A stretch of 64,000 nt of DNA, taken from Desmodesmus armatus. Taxonomy: Eukaryota > Chlorophyta > Chlorophyceae > Sphaeropleales > Scenedesmaceae. The notes under the pieces were generated by a model, which had not been told where the DNA came from, did not search any database, and worked only from the letters and a program-made list of their open reading frames with translations. A program made the translations under genes and the position numbers. The stretch spans positions 124,001 through 188,000 of the forward strand of contig VIIQ02000178.1 of assembly GCA_007449985.2 (NCBI GenBank). The letters are read 5' to 3'. Positions within the stretch are counted from its first letter, which is position 1, and every line of letters begins with the position of its first letter. Shown piece by piece: positions 23,091 through 32,425 of this stretch.

Positions 23091-25255
23091 ATGGCGCCAC
23101 AGCCCCTGCAGCCACCCCCAGACAAAATCGTGCTGGTGTTGATAGATGGCGTTGGCGACGTGACCATACCCGCCTTTGGAGACCAGACACCGCTTCAGGT
23201 GGCACATACCCCCAACATGGACTGCATAGCAGGTCAGTCAGTCAGTCCAGGGGTACTAAAGGTACTAAATAAAATCAAATCAACGTTACACCTGTAGCTA
23301 TGAAGCTCAAGAGCTCATGCCAGCCATTTACTGATATCACGGAGATAGCAGAACAAACCAGGTACTAATAGTACTAGTGTTAGTGTATTAGTACCCCTGA
23401 GTCAGTCAGTATTAGTCAGTGCTCGTCACAGTTGCAGTCACAGTTGGAGTTACAAAGAGGCCCCGAGAGGCCCAGTTGACCCACTGCAAGCCCCTTGTGT
23501 AGCAGCCTTCCTGGTGGTGGGGTGGGGGGGGGGATATGGTTGCAGGTGGTGGTGGGGTGTGTGTTGTAGACACAGGGAGTGCGTGTGGGGGGGGGGGGGG
23601 GATATGCTGGGTGCAGGTAGTGGTGGGGCATTGTTGATCGCCTGCCTGCCTGCGCGCCCTTCCCTGTGCCTGCCTGTCTTACTGCAGCTGCTGGTGTGAA
23701 TGGTCTGGTGGATGCTGGTTTTTCTTGGATGCTGTTGAGCCTGCTCACCTGCCCGCCTGCCTGCCTGCCTGCCTGCCGGCCTGCCTGCCTACCTGCCCTT
23801 GCCCGTGTGCCTGTGCTTGTGTGTGCTGCAGCTGCTGGTGTGAATGGTCTGGTGGATGCTGTTGAGCCTGGGCTGGCCTGTGGCAGTGACACATCACACA
23901 TGAACCTACTGGGGTACGACCCACGCAAGTGAGTGAGAGAGGGAGTGAGTAAGAGAATGAGTGAGTGAGTGAGTGAGTGAGTGAGTGAGTGAGTGAGTGA
24001 GTGAGGGAGGGAGGGAGGGACCCACGTAAGTGACTAAGAGAAGGAAAAGATGGGTGGGTAGTAAGGGTATGCATTGTCATTGTGCACAACCCGTGATCAG
24101 CACCCACACCACTCACACGTGTGTGTCCAGAGCATCTTTCTATAGGCAACCCCACTGGCTGTCTATGACCCCTGGTGACATTGCAGTTGAATCCAGCCCC
24201 ACCCCCACCCCCTCTTCCGCGCACATGTGTGTCTAGGGCACGTACTTATTGGCAACCTTCCTCGCCTGCTTGGGCCCAGGTGTTGTGGTGTCAGTGGGGC
24301 TTTAAAGCATCAACACACATGCAGAAAAGCCCCACTGCAACTGCGCTACCTGGGGACAAGCAGGCGAGTGGGGTTGCCTATCAACAGTGGTGACATACTG
24401 CGCTGCTACCCAGGTACTACCGTGACCAGAGTGCCATTGAGTCAATAGGTTCTGGGCTGTCCATGGCCCCTGGTGACATTGCAGTCAATTTCAGCCCCCC
24501 CCCCCCCCCCCCCCCGGGCCTCCGCGCACATGTGAGTCCTGGGTATCAGTCGCCCCGGCAACCACACTCGCATGCTTGTCCCCAATTGTAGTGGCAGTGG
24601 GACTTACTGTATGTACACCCCTCTTTTTGACAATGGTGACATGCTACGCTGCTACCCAGGTACTACCGTGGTCGGGGTGCCTTTGAGTCTATGGGTTCTG
24701 GGCTGTCCATGGCCCCTGGTGACATTGCAGTCAATTTCAGCCCCCCCCCCCTTCCCCGGGAGCCCCCCCCCCCCCCCCCGGGCCTCCACGCACATGTTTG
24801 TCCTGGGTATCAGTCGCCTTGGCAACCACACTCGCATGCTTGTCCCCAGTTGTAGTGGCAGCGTGACTTACTGCATGTACACCCCTCTTTTTGACAATGG
24901 TGACATGCTACGCTGCTACCCAGGTACTACCGTGGTCGGGGTGCCTTTGAGTCAATAGGTTCTGGGCTGTCTATGGCCCCTGGTGATACCGCAGTCTAGT
25001 CCAGCCCCCCCCCCCCCCCCCCCCCCCCCGTTTGTCTGTATGCCTCCTCTCTTAACACACACTTTTATGTCCATGTTTTTGTCGTTATTGCACTCCCTGT
25101 CGACATTGTCTGCTTGTCCCCAGGTACTACCGTGGCCGTGGTGCCTTTGAATCGATGGGCGCTGGGCTGTCCATGGCCCCTGGTGACATTGCCTTCAAAT
25201 CAAACTTTGCCACACTCAACAAGGCCACAGGTGCGTGACGGCTGTTCAACAGCAC

Positions 25256-25311
<56 letters not shown>

Positions 25312-25959
25312 GGCTGCTGCTACCCTAGCATGACAGATTGACTACTGGCAAGGTACAGCTACACGTTCCAGCATGTGCGTGGCATATGACAGTAGACGGC
25401 TGTGTCGGTTGTGATACCATGTCATGCTGTGTCGGTTGTGGCCCCATGTCATGCTGTGCCATGCTGTGCTGTGTGCTGTCTTGCTGCAGGCATTGTTGAG
25501 AAGCGGCGTGCAGACAGGCAGTTTGAACACATCGGGCCAACACTGTGTGCAGCCCTTGACGGTGGGTAGTACCCTGGCTGTTGAGGGAGCAAACACAGCA
25601 CACATGCATTGACTGGATGCATTTCCTGTGTCTACACACAAAGACTGGTTGGAATCCCTCCTGTTGCTAGCAAATCTCTTTTAGTAGTTGTTTTGTCGCG
25701 TGATCGGCCCTGTTCAGTTTAGTTTGACCTCTTTCTTTCTTGGGGGCCAGACACATTCTGCACCACTCACGCTGGTGCGACATCACACAAATGTGAGTCA
25801 CGGCGTTGTTGCAGACGGGCAGAGGGAGATGTCACACATGCAGGGCTTGCAGGCTTGTTTGATAGATGCGTCCAGTGACCCCAACAACGGTGTACTGCAC
25901 CGCAACTGTCACCTTCAGACCAACATGAAGGTTGGCATATCTGATCCTGCTGCCGTATG

Positions 25960-26033
<74 letters not shown>

Positions 26034-28440
26034 TCTCCACCCTCCACCCCCTGCTGCTTCCCCCGGGCTCCCCCCCCTCAAATCAGGTCTGGTGTTGCCC
26101 TCGTTTCCACAGCACGCTGTTTCTGTCAAGTATGCCACAGAGCACCGCTGTGGTGTTGTGGTCAGGGGGCCGGGCTTGACAGATGCCATTTCAGGCACTG
26201 ACCCATTGAAGGACAACCTGCCCCTGCTCGAGGCTGAACCACTTGATGACACGCCAGAGGTGAGGGGGTTTATCTGTGTTTATCCCCCCCCCCCCCCGCG
26301 TGCGCGGGGGCCAGGGCCTTTCGAGAGGCTGGTGGATTGTTGTCTGTGTGTTGGGGGTGGGTGGGGGCAATAGTGTGTGGGGGGTGGGTGGGGGCAGTTG
26401 GGTGACCCAAATTGTGTTGCTACTGTGTTTCAACATGTTGAACAGTCGGCTCTGGCACACACTTTGTACAAAATGGAAGTGCGCAGAGCACGCCTGCTTG
26501 GCCTTACCATGGGTATTTGACTGACTTTGTTCTGTTTCTTGTGTCCACACTGGTATAGTCGCCTGCCCTCATCTCTGCACACAATAGGTTCCTACATGGC
26601 TGGCACTTGCTGCAATTCTGGTGGTTCTGCCTTTTTTGGTCCACCCGGTGTAGGTGGTGCAAACCACCGCAGGGGAGACAACTTATGAGGTTCACCTGGC
26701 TCGATCCTGGTGGGCAATGCCATTGTTTGGCGAAAATGTCCATGTAACATACTCCCCAAAAAATAATATCCTGCGGGCCGTGGACAGAAGTAATTGCGAA
26801 TTTTGATTGCTGAGGGGCAACGGTGCCCTTGCACAAGCTGCCACTATTCAAGGCAGAGCTTGCACGCTGAAATTTGGGTGTGGCAGGGCAGCAGACTTGG
26901 GTGCCTTGCCGCTACCAAAAAAGAGCCGTCCTCCTATCGCGACTTAGTGGCAGCTGTACAGACATGCAACAGCCAGTGCCTGCTGGTACCTTGTCAGCGC
27001 ATGGCTGCCAGAGCTGCCACAGGTGTTCACTTCTTTTCGCAATTTCAAGTTATAGCGGAGACAGGTTTCGATCCTGTGACCTATGGGTGTCTCAGATGTT
27101 TATGAGCCCATCACGCTTCCACTGCGCTACTCCGCTGATGGATGACAATTAGGGGTTGGCCAGGCTGAGACCCTATTTTGACCGTCTTTTTCTGCCCTGA
27201 AGCGTTGGGTCCCGGGGCTTGCATCGGGTTGGCTGGGTCCTTGAGGCCTCTTTGTAACGAACACTGACTGACTGACTGAAGCGTGAGACATGGTTTGGGT
27301 CTTGGGGCTTGCATTGGGTGGTGGTTGGGTTGTCCTGATTAGGTTGGTGGCGCTTTGAGTTATACAAATCATCATCATCTGTACGGGCGGGGTATGCATG
27401 GGTCCTGGGGCTTGCATTCAATGCGACCCAATGATTGGGTCGGATGGGCCTCTGTTGTCGCAAATGCATTGAGTGTTCACAGACCCCAATGGCAACCGCC
27501 CCTCGCTGCATGTACACACTGACATCACTCACTGCTCCCCCCCCCCTCTGCTCCTGCATGCCTCTGCTCCAGGCCACCCACACCGCTGCTGTTGCGGCTG
27601 CATTGAGTGTTCACAGTACCTAATGACCCCCCCCCCCTTTCCCACATGGTCTGTTGGCAGGCCGCCCACACCGCTGCTGTTGTGAATGAGTTGGGTGTTC
27701 ACAACACCCAATGACAGCCACCCACCTTCCCCGCCCTTCACACATGTTGTTTTTGCAGGCCGCTCACACTGCTGCTGTCGTGTATAGTTGAGCGTTTATA
27801 CTACCGAATGACACCCCCCCCTGTCCCGCCCTCAGTTCCGAACCGAGACAGTGTCTCTACAAGTCCCCTTCTCGCGCAGTTTGTGTCGCTTCCGCGGCTG
27901 GAGTCAGTGCAGAGTAGCTGCTTGCGTGCTCCGTTGTAACATACTTCTAGTGTTCCTGTTTTTCTTCTTCATGTCTGTGCTACAGGCTGCCCACACCGCT
28001 GCTGTTGTGAATGAGTTGAGTGTTGAGATGCCGCGCATCCTTGAGTCCCACCCCATCAATGCTGAGAGGGTGGCTGCAGGGCTGAACCCCGCAAATTGTG
28101 TCCTGCTCAGGGGCTGTGGCAGCAGAATACAGGTGAATGTGTGTTGGGGGGGGGGTGCACATGTGTTTTTGGGGCAGGTCATCAATGCTAAGAGGCTGGC
28201 TGCAAGGCTCAACCCCGCCAACTGTGTGCTGCTGATGGGCTGCGGCAGCAGGACACAGGTGCCTAAGGCGTGCATTGAGTTGGCATTTCAGGGCCGGGGG
28301 GGGGGGGCAACAGGCCCATGCTGGCACAGTGGCCAGTGGCTGATTGCCCTGCACTACAGTAGTACATCATCATGTCTGGGAGCGAGAGTACCTTGGAATT
28401 GTGCTTCACCTAACCATTGCAAGCCCTTGTGTTATCCCAT

Positions 28441-28473
<33 letters not shown>

Positions 28474-30345
28474 GGTTGCTGCTGTTGCTGCTGCTGCTGC
28501 TGCGTGCAGGTGCCTCAGTTCAGTGAGCTTCAAGGCATGCGGGGCTGTCTGGTGGCACCGACAAAAATCATCGCAGGTGTGGTGGTTTCAACAAACAGTG
28601 ATGTCGCCAAGCTGCTTCTGTTCCCCGGGGGGGGGGGGGCATGAGCTGGTGCTGGTGTGGCTGCTGCTTGCTTGATAGTGCCCTGCAGTATGATACTGTT
28701 GCTGATGGTGGTTGCTGATGTTGCCCCTGTGGCAACTGCTGTGCTGCAGGCAGAGCTGTCCTGTGCAGAGGAATGCTACTGACAGCAATGGCCTGGGCTC
28801 GCAAGTCCTGCCCATACAACCCTTCAACCGTACTGGGAGCGGCAACCGTCTTGCTTCCAGCAGCTTGTCACACTGTTGTCACCCCCCCCCCCCTTGCGCC
28901 CCCCCCCCCCTCCCCCCCTGTCACACATGCAGGTCTGGGCATGTGCTTGGGTCTTAATTTCCTGGATGCCCCCGGCGCGACGGCAGCCACTTGCTTGGAT
29001 CGCCGCCCCCCTACTTCCAGCAGGCTGTCATTGCTAAACCCTCAACCCCCCTTCCCCCGTAACCACACTCCCTGACACACATGCAGGTCTGGGCCTCTGT
29101 CTGGGTCTTGATTCCCTTGAAGCCCCCGGTGCTACTGGCAGCGACTTGCTTTGGACGCTTGCCTGGGTTCTCAATTCTGCCCACACACACCCTCATCCCT
29201 GTTTGGAAGAGGCGATCGTCTTACTACCAACAGTGTGGCATGCTGCTGTAAAACCCCCTCCCAACCGCACCCCCCATGCTACCCCCCCCCCCCCCCTTCA
29301 ACACGCGCCCCCTGACACACACACAGGTCTTGGGCTGTGTCTGGGCCTTGATTCCCTGGAGGCCCCCGGTGCTACTGGCAGTTATGACAGCCACTTTGCC
29401 AGCAAGGCGGCAACAGCAGCAGCAGCACTGACGGCAGGGGGGTACGACTTTGTTCTGCTGCATGTCAAGGCTGTGGACGACACTGGGCACGACAGGATGC
29501 TCAGCATGAAGGTGGGTGGAGGGGGGGAGGGGTGAGAGAGGGGGGGGGGGGCTGGGGCTGGGGGACTCTGAAGGGGGGGGGGGTAAAGACACTGCCCCCC
29601 CTGAAGGCACTGTACTGAAGGGGGTGCAGTGGTTGCATAACGCTGGCGCAAAGCAGGATATGGGTGGAAGCTCGGGCAGGCGCGCCTGGGGGGGGGGGGT
29701 GAAGGGGAACCACTTTGTGCTGCTGCATGTCAAGGCTGTGGACGACACTGGGCATGACAGGATGCTCAGCATGAAGGTGTGTTGTGTGTTTGGGGGGAAG
29801 GGGGGGGGGAGAAGTTCCAGCTCAGAGAGGGGGGGGGGCGCTGGGTGGGGCAGCTTGGGGATAGGTAGCGAGGGGGGGGTGAGGTAGCTTGTTTAGAAAT
29901 CTGATTCAGCTACTGTATTGCAGTTGCCGGGTAATTGCACATCCGCCGGGTGATTGCACATTGTGAAATTGCACTGTAAGGAGCACACAGCGTGTGAGGT
30001 TTACCAACATTCCCTGTATGTTGTGATGTACTGTATGCATCTGCAAGCTTGGACTCCAAACCATGTTCAACCAGTCAATCATTGAATAATTGAATGTTAC
30101 ACCTGTAGCTATGAAGCTCGAGAGGTCATACCAGCCATCGCTGATTTCTTCTGTTGTGTGCTGTACCGCATGTGCATCAACATCGCATGCAAAGGAGCAA
30201 ACACTGTGTGGCAGTCCGCAGCTCTTGACTACCTTTGTTCTCTTTCTTGTTTTGTGGTCCATATTGTGTGTACATCTGCAGGTAAAGTTTCTTGAGGTGG
30301 TAGACCAAATGGTGGGACACCTGTTGGTGCGCCTGCACGTCGCCG

Positions 30346-30376
<31 letters not shown>

Positions 30377-30926
30377 CTGTATCTGCGTCACAGCAGACCA
30401 CTCCACACCCGTCGTCTTCGGCGACCACTCTCATGAGCCGGTGCCCTTTGCAGCAGCGCGAGTGAGTGAGGCAGTGGCAGCAATGGGGGGAGTGACACAG
30501 CTAGACCTGCGGCGGCTGCACCTTGGCAGCAATGGCAGCAATGGCGGCAGCAATGGCAGCAGTGGTGGCAGCAGTGGAGCAGCAGCAGCAGCAGGGGGTG
30601 AGGAGGTTGGGAGGATCCCTCTGCCGAATGTGAAGCAGCCTCCCCCATTAGAGGAACTGCTGCTGCAGGCTCAACAGCAGCAGAACAGGCGTCGAGCAGC
30701 AGCAGCAGCACTGACGGGTGACGCAGCAGCAGCAGCGACGGCTGGCAGCAGTGACGCTGCCGGCAGCAGTGATTTGGGGCCGTGGGGGGAGCCGGTGCCT
30801 CAGCGGTTGCTGTGGGACGGTGTGTCGTGCTTTGATGAGTTGTCGGCTGCGGGAGGGTGCTTGGGGAGATTTACGGGGGCTGGGGTGCTACCGCTGCTGA
30901 GGCAGTTTTGTGGGTGGGGGGCCTGA
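23091..30926 (+). CDS. apgM: 2,3-bisphosphoglycerate-independent phosphoglycerate mutase, archaeal (ApgM) type
   Basis: Interconverts 3- and 2-phosphoglycerate in glycolysis; alkaline-phosphatase-superfamily metalloenzyme also found in plants. Exons: 23091-23232, 23832-23928, 25124-25230, 25490-25561, 26087-26259, 27986-28132, 28510-28576, 29327-29511, 30282-30926. All phases agree, with 1635 nt and 544 residues. Visible motifs: [12 protein letters not shown] (metal Asp), [16 protein letters not shown] (nucleophile Ser), [66 protein letters not shown] (metal ligands) and [20 protein letters not shown]. No organelle presequence is evident, so it is probably cytosolic. The last exon carries an unusual poly-Gln run (30346-30374) and a Gly/Ser/Asn/Ala-rich insertion of ~80 residues before the C-terminal [11 protein letters not shown]. 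Introns hold many partial exon copies, a (CTG)23 run and a tRNA gene. Confidence 0.93.
23282..23358 (+). repeat. ~75-bp dispersed repeat (family A), copy in apgM intron 1
   Basis: Contains TTACACCTGTAGCTATGAAG ... CATGCCAGCCATT ... ATCACGGAGATAGCA. Related copies on the same strand lie at 30095-30150, 31376-31447 and 32352-32425. No terminal features are visible. Confidence 0.65.
23681..23722 (+). repeat. Upstream copy of apgM exon 2 start
   Basis: TGCAG acceptor plus [10 protein letters not shown] coding, then divergence. The true exon starts at 23832. Confidence 0.8.
23930..24015 (+). repeat. (GTGA)n/(GAGG)n microsatellite
   Basis: About 17 GTGA units followed by GAGG units, starting at the donor of apgM exon 2 (GTGAGTGAGAG). 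The simple repeat therefore seems to have grown out of the donor sequence itself. Confidence 0.85.
24130..24985 (+). repeat. Upstream copies of apgM exon 3 start
   Basis: Three clear copies start at about 24411, 24659 and 24923 (CCCAG then TACTACCG...). They carry the block ending ATGGCCCCTGGTGACATTGC and then run into poly-C. A decayed copy lies near 24150-24200. The units repeat every ~245-265 bp. Confidence 0.85.
25257..25307 (+). repeat. (CTG)n microsatellite in apgM intron 3
   Basis: About 16 uninterrupted CTG units. Confidence 0.9.
25964..26031 (+). repeat. (CTG)~22 microsatellite in apgM intron 4
   Basis: Uninterrupted trinucleotide run about 55 bp upstream of the exon 5 acceptor. 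Confidence 0.92.
26450..26518 (+). pseudogene. Second copy of the conserved C-terminal coding fragment
   Basis: Preceded by an acceptor-like AACAG/TCGGCTCTGGC, it reads [20 protein letters not shown] then stop, matching 2738-2822 with mainly silent changes. It lies in apgM intron 5, directly followed by a MITE-like arm. Confidence 0.35.
26520..26765 (-). mobile_element. MITE-like arm, reverse complement of 2320-2560
   Basis: Long near-identical match on the opposite strand to the left part of the 2319-3098 element, including GGTGGTTTGCACCACCTACA and the outer GTATGTTACATGGACATTTT. Sits in apgM intron 5. Confidence 0.75.
27053..27136 (-). tRNA. trnM-CAT: tRNA-Met(CAT), elongator type, with a 12-nt intron
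   Basis: Read on the minus strand: acceptor stem AGCGGAG/CTCCGCT with discriminator A; D-stem GCGC/GCGT; anticodon stem ATGGG/CCCAT; loop CTCATAA with anticodon CAT; T-stem ACAGG/CCTGT with loop ATCGAAA. The mature length is 72. Twelve extra bases (about ACATCTGAGACA) sit 3' of the anticodon, where nuclear tRNA introns belong. Plant elongator tRNA-Met genes also carry an intron here. The gene lies antisense inside intron 5 of apgM. Internal A and B boxes are the D and T arms. Confidence 0.9.
27160..27425. repeat. Dispersed repeat beside the tRNA, related to 56375-56440
   Basis: Contains three variants of GGGTCCCGGGGCTTGCAT and the block GGCCTCTTTGTAACGAACAC followed by GACT units. The same block followed by a long (ACTG)n run occurs at 56375-56527. 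Confidence 0.6.
27450..27805 (+). repeat. Four upstream copies of apgM exon 6 start
   Basis: Copies at about 27460, 27573, 27661 and 27760 carry an acceptor and AHTAAVV-like coding, then a GAGTGTTCACA-like tail and a short poly-C. The true exon begins at 27986. Confidence 0.85.
28178..28258 (+). repeat. Downstream copy of apgM exon 6 end with both splice sites (possible cassette exon)
   Basis: An 81-bp, 27-codon block bounded by GGGCAG on the left and CAG/GTGCCT on the right, in phase 0 at both ends and without stops. It encodes [20 protein letters not shown], close to the true exon ([20 protein letters not shown]). It could be spliced in without breaking the frame. Whether it is used is unknown. 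Confidence 0.75.
28931..29165 (+). repeat. Two upstream copies of apgM exon 8 start
   Basis: At 28932 and 29085, each with a CATGCAG acceptor and [23 protein letters not shown] coding, separated by poly-C. Confidence 0.88.
29705..29778 (+). repeat. Downstream copy of apgM exon 8 end
   Basis: Repeats [20 protein letters not shown] and the donor after G-runs. Only silent changes are apparent over the coding part, so the copy is recent or is being homogenised. Confidence 0.88.
30095..30150 (+). repeat. Family A dispersed repeat, copy in apgM intron 8
   Basis: Partial copy of the 23282-23358 repeat, same strand. Confidence 0.6.
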
Positions 30927-31084
30927 CTGGTATGAAAATACACTACACTCTGTGTGTGTGTGGTGGGGGGGGGGGGGCGTTGTAGTAAGATCGCAGAGGC
31001 TGAAGCTGTCGTGTCTGTCAACGAACAGAAGTGGTTGGTGATGCAAATGCAGGTGCAAATGCGGCTAGACGAGGGGGGGGGTAT

Positions 31085-31345
31085 CTGACTGGTGGGTGTG
31101 TGGGCATGCTGCCGCTGCTGAGGCAGTTGTGTGTGGGGGGGGGGGTACCTGACTGTTGTAATGTGTGTGTGGGGCTGGTGCCTGACTGGTGTGGTGTGTG
31201 GGGGTGCTGCTGCTGCTGAGGCAGTTTTGTGGGCGGTTTTGTGGGTGGAGCGCCTGACTAGTATAGTGGAGGGGTGCCTGACTGGTGTGGTGTGTGGGGG
31301 TGCTGCCGCTGCTGAGGCAGTTATGTGGGTGGGGCGCCTGTCTGG
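31085..31345 (+). repeat. Copies of the last ~45 bp of apgM downstream of its stop
   Basis: The block GCTGCTGAGGCAGTT with GTGTGGTGTGTGGGGGTGCT-type lead-in and GGGCGCCTGACTGGT-type tail (the C-terminus [12 protein letters not shown] plus stop) recurs at about 31110, 31205 and 31300. This places the same copying process at a terminal exon. Confidence 0.8.
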
Positions 31346-31375
31346 TGACGTTTGCAAGTCAATTAATCAGTCAAT

Positions 31376-31447
31376 GTTGTACCTGTGGCTATGAAGCCCA
31401 GGAGCTCACGCCAGCCATTCACTGACATCACGGAGATGGCAAAACAA
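31376..31447 (+). repeat. Family A dispersed repeat
   Basis: About 75 bp, diverged copy of 23282-23358. A further fragment (GACATCACGGAAATGGCAAG) is at 31562-31582. Confidence 0.6.
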
Positions 31448-31904
31448 ACAAGAGCAGGACCAACGCTGCTGGGAGTCACCACACCAGCTTCCCCAGTAAC
31501 ATGTAATTATGTAATATTCAAGTAGTACTGTTACTGGCAGTAACAGTAACAATGACATTTGCTGACATCACGGAAATGGCAAGACAAACTTTGTTCCCTC
31601 TAGCAGGGGGGTCCAAAACTGCTGGGAGCCAACACACCAGCTTCCTCAACCACATGCAACCATGTAACACCTTCATGTCACAGTGAGCCAAGGGTTTGGG
31701 GGGCCCCGAAGCTCGTCTAGCCGCATTTGCACATGCATCACTTACTACTTCTTTTCGTTGACAGACACGGCAGCTTCAGCCTCTGCGATCTTATCACAAC
31801 TGAAATCAATCGACAAGAATTCTTCAGAGTTCGAACCCTGAAGCAGGCTGCACCCAGGCTCAGCACCCAACGCAGCAACCCAACAGCATGCCGACACTCA
31901 TTCA

Positions 31905-31953
31905 CCCTTAGGGTTTAGGGTTTAGCTAAACCCTAACCCCTAACCCTAAACAC
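31905..31953. repeat. Interstitial telomere-type repeat, inverted pair
   Basis: Reads CCCTTAGGGTTTAGGGTTTA then flips to CTAAACCCTAACCCCTAACC, that is G-rich followed by C-rich telomere units, the order expected at a fused or back-folded telomere end. Confidence 0.8.
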
Positions 31954-32351
31954 CCAAGTCAACTTATCAAACAGGAGCCGTCAGCAGGGGCATGTTGGCC
32001 AGACAAGGGTGAACTTTGATGCTTCTGACCACCCCCAAAACCCCATGGCCGTTTCACATGTCACACCATCTGTCACACTCTGTGTCTGTCTGTCACAAAA
32101 CATTGATCACACACTGTGGAGACTACCAGCAGATTCCAAGAGACATGCAAGTCATAGATCTGCCTCTCCAATCACAAACATCCTAGTACAAGACTCACAT
32201 TGCATGCCCTACTCAAGAGAACACCCAAAACGGGGAGGATCACTTTGCAACCACACAGACGGCTGCAACGCATGACGTGCTGTGCATTTTGCCAAATAGC
32301 AAGATAATAGCGTCTTGTAGTATGTCCCACATCCAAAAAAAATCAAAAATC

Positions 32352-32425
32352 AAAGTTACACCTGCAGCTATGAAACTCAAGAGCTCATGCCAGCCATTCA
32401 CTGATATCACGGAGATAGCACAACA
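32352..32425 (+). repeat. Family A dispersed repeat
   Basis: Copy nearest in sequence to 23282-23358; same strand. Confidence 0.65.

Larger units (their letters stand above)
30983..31795. mobile_element. Block bounded by ~88-bp inverted repeats (family B)
   Basis: 30985-31072 and 31712-31795 are inverted copies, about 85% alike, sharing AAGATCGCAGAGGCTGAAGC and GCGGCTAGACGAG. A third copy with more outer sequence lies at 45695-45832. Between the arms here are copies of the end of apgM and one family A repeat. Confidence 0.55.

Noticed and set aside
25750..25940. Extra apgM exon ending in HLQTNMK between exons 4 and 5
   Set aside because: It has a plausible acceptor and donor, but including it breaks the phase of exon 5, and exons 4 and 5 join directly into the expected [18 protein letters not shown] order.
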